Source: Lethocerus indicus
Taxonomy: Eukaryota; Arthropoda; Insecta; Hemiptera; Belostomatidae
NCBI GenBank assembly: GCA_019843655.1
Contig: JACDQD010000009.1
Span: 2,545,204 to 2,609,203, forward strand
Direction: 5' to 3'
DNA length: 64,000 bases
Part shown: positions 58,263 through 64,000 of the stretch, piece after piece
Position numbering within the stretch: the stretch's first letter is position 1
Layout: each line of letters starts with the position of its first letter
The notes under the pieces: generated by a model
The model's input: only the letters and a program-made list of their open reading frames with translations
Databases searched by the model: none
Told to the model about the DNA's origin: nothing
Made by a program: the position numbers and the translations under genes

Positions 58263-60497
58263 TACGTTATCAGGTAGCCGTGGAGGGTACGAGTGATTAG
58301 GTCCAGGCGCCTATTTACTAAATAACGAATGAATAATCGTTCAATAACAAGGATATAATAATAGATACACGCGTAATAAATTATTTATATCCACCTGTCT
58401 AGCTTGTCTCTTGTGAGCCGTCGCCAGGTTGCCGGCGTGGAATTCTCCGCCGGATGCCAACGAAGTTAATGGATGTTGTAAAACGCGTTTAACGCACTGT
58501 ACGCGCTATATATCGGCCCCGGGTGTGTTGGCGGCGGGCCAAATACGCTGTATTATTTATGCATTCAAATATTCAATTCGATAGTGCAGCCTCGTTGAGA
58601 GGAGTTTATTATTCAAACGATAGAGATAATCCGACTCTCTCTCTCTCTCGGACGAGGCGCAGGCGCCCCCCTCGCGGTCTGACCCTGGTCGGGAGTGTTT
58701 TTTTCCATTCTGCAATCCTTACCCCCCGTGGAACATTTCCAACGGGGCCATTTGGCAACGCTACCGGTCGGCGCCCCCCCCCCCCACGCCTCTCTGCCCG
58801 CAGAATCAATTGCGAAAATTATAGTAATTCCATCCCGCCCGCCGTCGCTTTAACGGTGCGCCGATTCGTCCGATCGACGGGATAAAAGGCGGCGTTTATT
58901 CCGAAACGTTGAGCATCGCTCGGCTCCCTAAATTCGGGTTCCTAAAGGTAATTGGCCCATTGCGTCCGCTACTGAAATTGGCCACTATTCAGTTTTCCCC
59001 GTATTTCGTGGATTGTCCTCTCAGAGGGTACTCTCGGATTTGAGCACGGGATTTACCTCCGCAGATCCTCAAGGCGAAGCCGCCGAAAACGTCGACTTAA
59101 AAATACAAAAGAAGGATTCTTCTCGTACGTTTCAAATATTGAAAATGATTACATGTCACGTTTAGAGACGTAATTCGTGCAAAAGTCATAAAAAATTATT
59201 TAACAATGAAATGTCCCGACATCCTAAATGTTTAAACAAATAAAATTTTAAAAAAAGTAATAATAAAAGGGGGGAAACCACTGGGTTTCTCCTCTAATTG
59301 TTGTCTATTTTAGTTAGTGCTTGTATCAATGTTGCTTGTTGTATTATTTTACAGTTGTAACAATAAAAGAGAGAAAAAAAACTATGAAATTAGGGGGGGT
59401 CGGGCATTCTTATGTATGAAAGTTCGCTTACAGATTTCAAACGCCCAGTTTTTAAATTGTACACGTTTCATTTCCCACTAGATTTCAAATATTGAAAATG
59501 ATTATATGTTAATACAATAGCCTTTACGTCAACAAACCTTGACAGAAATTTCCTAGACTCTTATTATCTTCTGTAGACCTTTATTTTTATCGTTTGTACC
59601 GTTTTTTTTTCCTGTCCGTAATTGAATTTACAGGATTTGAAGCTCGACCATGTTTTCGCACCAATTACGCGCCTTTAGGTAGGACGCATTCTATTTTGAC
59701 AGTGTTACATACGTAAGTAGCTTTTGGGGTGTGTGGGAGCCCACGTCATAACGTCACATATTGAGTTAGCACTCTTAATAACTCGTAAAGTAATCGCCAC
59801 AAATTTAATTTGCATTGTCGCCGGTATCAGTGACCGGCTTCCTGCGAGATCAAGTCTTGATATGGGATTTTTTCCCGTTTCTGGAAACCGAAGATAATTC
59901 AATGGTACTCCATTGAATGCATTAGATTGCCCTTTATACGTACTTGTAGTGTAGAGAGCCCTTGACCCAAAGGATCAGATTAGACCCGCCCAACGCGTCG
60001 GCCGAGATCCCAAATATTTGTTCTATTCCGAGGTTATTGTTCCATTTGGATCCGAAATCAAGTTCAGAGGGCCAACTCAGATATTGGCCAACCTCCGAGC
60101 GTCTTTTCAATTCGTCGCGCCAAATTCCTCTCCGAGGTCGGAAATTCGCGGATGAAATAAAAATGTTTCGAGTTCGTATTTCTTAGAATCCGCATGACTA
60201 ACGGCCGTCTAGACTTGTCGCACAATGGCCTCTCCGTGTCGGTAAGAGACACAAGAGGTCATCGTGACCTCAACATCCAACGGTAAGTTGATATTTTTCG
60301 GTATATACTCAACCTCGCCAGAAGCTTCATTAATAAGAAACTTTCGATTGAACTCTTGATTTAGTATAAAGAGACACTTTTTCAGCACTTACCACAGAAG
60401 CTATTCTTCACTTCAACATATTTTCACTTCTTTGGTGCTACAGATTTCGATTTAAAGCATCCAGGGCTACATTCCCCACGAATGAAGATACCACCTT
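58263..60497. other. Unassigned DNA
   Basis: About 2.2 kb. TTTCAAATATTGAAAATGAT followed by TAYATGT occurs near 59129 and again near 59483. A C run lies at 58777-58789. No gene is supported; the 120-codon frame at 58523-58885 has no motif and an antisense rival. Confidence 0.45.
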
Positions 60498-60507
60498 CAT
60501 GCTTATT

Positions 60508-60895
60508 AGTTCAACATACCTGTTTTGTGGTCTGCGACGGGTTGGAATAACGTAGATTTGTTGTGTTTCTGTCACTTAGTCACTGTTGGCACTTTGGATG
60601 TTTTTCGAGGGCATCCTCACTGCACTGTCACTGTAAACTGTCTGTTAACTGTCTGTAGTTAAATAATCTCGAGACGCCGTTTCAAAGAAATTCTATGCGA
60701 TATATCATAGTGATTCTTTGAATTTAGACAAGACCAATTCACATAAAACGTGGACTGCATGAAAGATATATTATTGTAGATTTATTCTGTTTCTGTCTCC
60801 TCTCGCCGGTTTGGTCTTTTGCTAGATCGGTTTCGGCTGCTCGCCGATCTGACACTGCAGTGAGGAGACAGACACACAACAAATCTACGGTATTT
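60508..60895 (-). mobile_element. HP hairpin element, copy 18 (composite)
   Basis: The left end is the long type (TTCAACATACCTGTTTTGTG, TGCGACGGGTTGGAATAACG). The arm jumps from GTTTCTGTC to ACTTAGTCACTGTTGGC, and the loop has TAACTGTCTGTAGTTAAATAATC as in the 58-kb copy. About 110 non-HP bases follow, then a compact complete hairpin (60775-60893, arms of about 50 bases around GATCTGACACTGC) that ends short (CAAATCTACGGTA). CATGCTTATT (60498-60507) and CATGCTATT (60896-60904) flank the whole and may be its target duplication with a 1-base change. Confidence 0.75.
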
Positions 60896-60904
60896 CATGC
60901 TATT

Positions 60905-61995
60905 CATTTCTGTCAATGTTTTCATATATCTATGGCAGTTAATTCGCATTCTGGGTTCGACTCCCGATCAACGGGACTTGTCCTTGATCCCCGGCGGTGT
61001 TTCGCAACCGCGTTTGCGCAATACGGGACAATCTCCTTTCTATTATATACGTCGGTTTGTTCGGAAATTATAACTCCATTGTTGGGTTCGCACAATGCCC
61101 GGCGTCCCATTTTTTGATCTCGGTCGACATTCAATAAGTGAACCGCATCATTGTAAATATACCGAAGATAGAACAACATATTTGCGGTCACGAAGAGGTA
61201 TCATATTTGCGAAGTGAAAGCGCGGTGTTACGCTTCGCCAATCGCGCTTCTGTATTCAAATTTCTTGTATTCCCAGCCTCCAATCTGGCGTTCGCCGCAG
61301 AATTCGATAATCTGTGGAATCTTCAAAAGGATCCGCTTAATGAAGAGACCCCCGAGGGTCCTTCGCGGATTTAATTTCGAAGATATTTTTTTTAAAAAAA
61401 GAATATTTTTCTACTCCTCCATTGGAGATACCCCAAGGGGTATTGCAATATGCAATGATCTTCAGTATCACTCGGGCGTGTTGGTGCATCCTGTCCGGCA
61501 CTATTGCAAAACACCGGTAGTAAATATAGTGCGTAATTCATGAGATAGAGGGGTTATGCTCAGTCCACGTCCTAATCTAATTTAGCCTAAGAAAACGCTC
61601 ATTTTCTGAGGCTCTCCCTCACTCATATGTCGAGGATTCGCTTTTATAGAATCCTCTATAAATAAAAAATATATATACATATAAACGGGGCCATTGTCTT
61701 GGATCTGAATTGTCTCTAAGGTCACAGGATGCGAGGGGTAATCGGTTTGTCCCTGGGTACGGAACGCGAGGCTGCGCGTTCAAAACGCCGAGAAATTGCC
61801 AACCGCTCGGGTTCAAATAGAAAATACGTACCCCGACTGAAGGCCGGAGTATTTTCTCGATTTGCATTTTACAGCTGTCGCTGCACCGGTAACGGCTACA
61901 TTGAAACTAACAGCCATTAACTATCCGCGTTGTGCGGACTATTCAATATTAAGCAGACGCAAATGAAGTCATAAATTCAGTCAAAAGGTATTTAT
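60905..61995. other. Unassigned DNA
   Basis: No gene. GGGTTCGACTCCC near 60955 matches a polymerase III B box but has no upstream A box at tRNA spacing. Confidence 0.45.
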
Positions 61996-62420
61996 TTATT
62001 TACGAATATCTATTTTGTCCCGTTCAAAGTAATACCCACCAGTTACTGTACACTTGTGCCAACGTTTTTTCCAATCCACGAAGCGCTTCAAAAATTAATT
62101 TTTTGTGATCTTTTAAGCTCCATCTTCGAAGCCGTTTTCATCTTCTCAATTGTAGCGTAGCGTCGTCCTTTCGTGTACCTTTTCAGTTTTGGGAACGAGA
62201 AAAAGTCACAGGGTGCCAGATCTGTTGAATACGGCGGCTGAGGCATTATCAGTGTCTTTTTTTGGCCGAAAATTGGCGCACAAGAAACCAATTTTTGTTC
62301 TTCCACAAACCTGGGCGTTTCTGGCGGATCGCTTCGCGCAACTTGAGCATAACTTGCAAGTAATATTCCTTATTGAGCGCTCTACCCTGTAAAAATCGAA
62401 GACGAACCAAAAAAACGTGC
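61996..62420 (-). pseudogene. Mariner transposase C-terminal relic
   Basis: Minus-strand remnant of a mariner-family transposase, broken by frameshifts. In order it encodes RLRFLQGRALNKEYYLQVML, KLREAIRQKRPGLWKNKNWF, LVRQFSAKK, then in another frame TLIMPQPPYSTDLAPCDFFS, FPKLKRYTKGRRYATIEKMK, and in a third FLKRFVDWKKRWHKCTVTGG, YYFERDKIDIRK and a stop. The motif YS-x-DLAPCDF carries the third catalytic Asp of the DD34D triad. The segment with the second catalytic Asp, normally between the Trp-x-Leu and the Val-Arg-x-Phe-Leu-Ala-x-Lys stretch, is missing from an otherwise continuous alignment. No DNA-binding domain or inverted ends were found. Confidence 0.9.
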
Positions 62421-62876
62421 AAGAAAAGCGGCTTTAAAATATTAACCGAACATTCACGACGGCTGAAATTGTCGGCATAAGTGAGATACACGTGTACAAA
62501 CACGTGGCTGCAAAAAAATCGTAGATTGAATATACTTATTTCGCGGAAATCTATTTAAATTTCATGAAATTACCGGCGACCAATTTTAAAACAGTTTTCA
62601 ACCACCGAATTTCCCCCCGGTTTAAACCCACTAGACCATTATATATGGGCATCTCGCTACTTGATACTGACAGCCTTATGGTGCTCACCATTAATGGGAA
62701 ACTCCGTCGAGGAAAGCGAACAAAGAACTGAATTCTGATCAGAACACTGGAGTATTATTATGTTGGATTTTATGTGTAGGGATCTGGTTTAGATCGGCGG
62801 TTGGACCGAAGCCGTTAGACCAGCGTTAGAATTATTATTATTTATAATATTTCGGAGTGTTCCGGACCTGAATGAA
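62421..62876. other. Unassigned DNA
   Basis: No recognised feature. Confidence 0.5.
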
Positions 62877-62954
62877 TGTTGCGACCGGAATTCGAACCCG
62901 CGCCCTCGCGGTTTATTTCATTTTATCTCTGCACCAACCGCATATAACCGCAAT
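62877..62954 (-). repeat. tRNA pseudogene or tRNA-derived SINE head
   Basis: The minus strand can be laid out as a 78-nt tRNA-like unit. A 5' acceptor strand ATTGCGG pairs at six of seven positions with TCGCAAC near the 3' end, a D-loop-like GGTTGGT is present, and the T-arm is GCGGGTTCGAATTCCGG with a B-box-like GGTTCGAATTC. The anticodon stem does not form, so it is not a working tRNA. Such heads are typical of tRNA-derived SINEs; no second copy with the same flank was found. Confidence 0.5.
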
Positions 62955-64000
62955 CTGCTCAATAGAATGGGAGTTTACAGTGTATTGAAGCAGCTTGAAA
63001 TGAGTTGTTTTTTTCCCGCGACGTTTCTGAGCGCGTTATTGCGCCACCTTAGGAAATTAGAGAGCCACCTGCAGTTGAAAGACCTCCGGAGTCCTTGATG
63101 TGTAATACTTTGTGGGGAGAGAGAGCTCTTGCCCTCTCCGTGTATGTACCAAGGCGTACAGCTGCTTTATACAGCTCTCTATCTCTTAAACCAACTGAGA
63201 ATATTCCATAGCTACATCCCCGTTACAATCCATCAGTCGGCCCCCTTATAACCCGAGTTTATGGACCTCGGAGACGATAAAAACGTCCCCATGAATATCT
63301 CCGACCGATTAATATTCAAAGAAAACCCGCGTTTACCGCTTCGTAAAACCAGTACGTCATCTTTTTTATCATACAAAAACTTATGCTATCGGCAGTATCA
63401 AAATATACCGATAGAATTTCTGCCCACTTACAAACTTAAATGCCCGTCCAAACAGGCGAGTATACCGTTGAGAGGAAAACTTTTCCCACATGCAGATCCT
63501 GAAGAGATAACGGACTAAAAAATCCTACTGTACAAAGCTGCGGCTGCAGTATTTAATTTAGGACCGGAAGGCCGGATAAAAATTAACAGTGTTCGGACCA
63601 TTAGGCTCTGTTAATCGACCGGTTTAATTGAATCGAATTGTATATCTATCTGTGCCCTTAACTCGGATTACGTCCGGTACATTGTCCACCGCGGTTTCAA
63701 GTCCCCCTTTTAGTACAAAGCCATCCCCCCGAGGCGTTATTAGTTGGTTTTATGATTTATAAAACGGTGGCTTAAAATTGCTTCCTGATAAAATCCGCTG
63801 GTGGGTGAACGGGGGGATTCAGTTCTATTCTCGTCCCTAGAATTTACGAAAAAATTCCATAATAATAGCTGGAAGGCGCCCATTATGTACTGTACGCCTC
63901 GTAATTATCTTACCATATTTTTTTTTATTCAAGTTTACATCAGTTGTTACAAGAAGGCTCCGTACTCTTCCGAGTTTCCTGATAACTCGAGATTCAATTT
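62955..64000. other. Unassigned DNA
   Basis: No supported gene. An 85-codon plus-strand frame at 63261-63518 looks protein-like in composition but has no confirmable domain; see rejected items. Confidence 0.45.

Noticed and set aside
2033..60895. HP repeats as a CRISPR-like or satellite array
   Set aside because: Copies are irregularly spaced, in both orientations, each with its own flanking duplication, which marks mobile elements rather than an array.
62440..62520. Plus-strand TTAEIVGISEIHVYKHVA as a mariner helix-turn-helix
   Set aside because: It resembles the REIAEEVGIS-type motif, but lies on the opposite strand to the adjacent transposase relic and is only about 20 residues long.
63261..63518. 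Possible inositol polyphosphate 5-phosphatase exon
   Set aside because: IEFLPTYKLK resembles the Phe-x-Pro-Thr-Tyr-Lys motif of that family, but the following conserved Pro-x-Trp-x-Asp-Arg motif and all other catalytic motifs are missing; one short match is not enough.
1..64000. CRISPR array, bacterial operons or phage genes
   Set aside because: No regularly spaced repeats, no ribosome-binding sites, no dense coding; the content is eukaryotic.

Overview
The window looks like insect (at least arthropod) nuclear DNA. Evidence: relics of mariner and piggyBac DNA transposons, 3' ends of a Jockey-type LINE, many TTAA- and TA-flanked miniature elements, (GA)n and (TA)n microsatellites, and CpG that is not visibly depleted. 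I see no rRNA, no intact tRNA, no CRISPR, no operon-like packing and no ribosome-binding sites. I recognise no host protein-coding gene: the longest open frames (about 140 to 210 codons) are either LINE remnants or frames of a length expected by chance. The window is best read as intergenic or intronic DNA shaped by repeats.

The dominant feature, apparently undescribed, is a family of roughly 190-390 bp hairpin elements, called HP here. About 18 fairly complete copies and several fragments lie at about 2.0, 8.3, 9.9, 11.0, 18.6, 24.3, 25.3, 32.3, 34.9, 40.6, 44.2, 45.3, 47.9, 50.1 (two, one nested in the other), 52.1, 53.6, 56.4, 56.9, 58.0 and 60.5 kb. Each is a long inverted repeat. One end stops at CTACGGTA; the other carries about 38 extra bases ending GGTATGTTAAAC. 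Flanking duplications can be read directly for several copies: usually 10-13 bp, and about 28-34 bp in one. No protein that could move them lies in the window.

Other mobile DNA, left to right: a 217-bp mariner miniature element keeping the last codons of its transposase (0.9 kb); LINE 3' ends at 5.0, 16.0, 16.9, 18.0, 21.1, 41.9, 42.7 and 48.8 kb in both orientations, one with a perfect 12-bp target duplication; two copies of one TTAA miniature family (9.5 and 26.2 kb) and one of a second (19.2 kb); a TTAA-flanked piggyBac relic still encoding the C-terminal cysteine-rich domain (29.2 kb); a mariner transposase relic lacking the segment with its second catalytic Asp (62.0-62.4 kb); and tRNA-like SINE heads (39.7 and 62.9 kb).

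Non-mobile structure includes a 33-bp sequence present twice as exact inverted copies 1.6 kb apart (5.5 and 7.1 kb), a minisatellite of about 32-bp units (46.3-46.7 kb), a tandem duplication next to the piggyBac relic (29.7-30.1 kb), and long (TA)n and (GA)n tracts. The DNA between these shows nothing I can assign.
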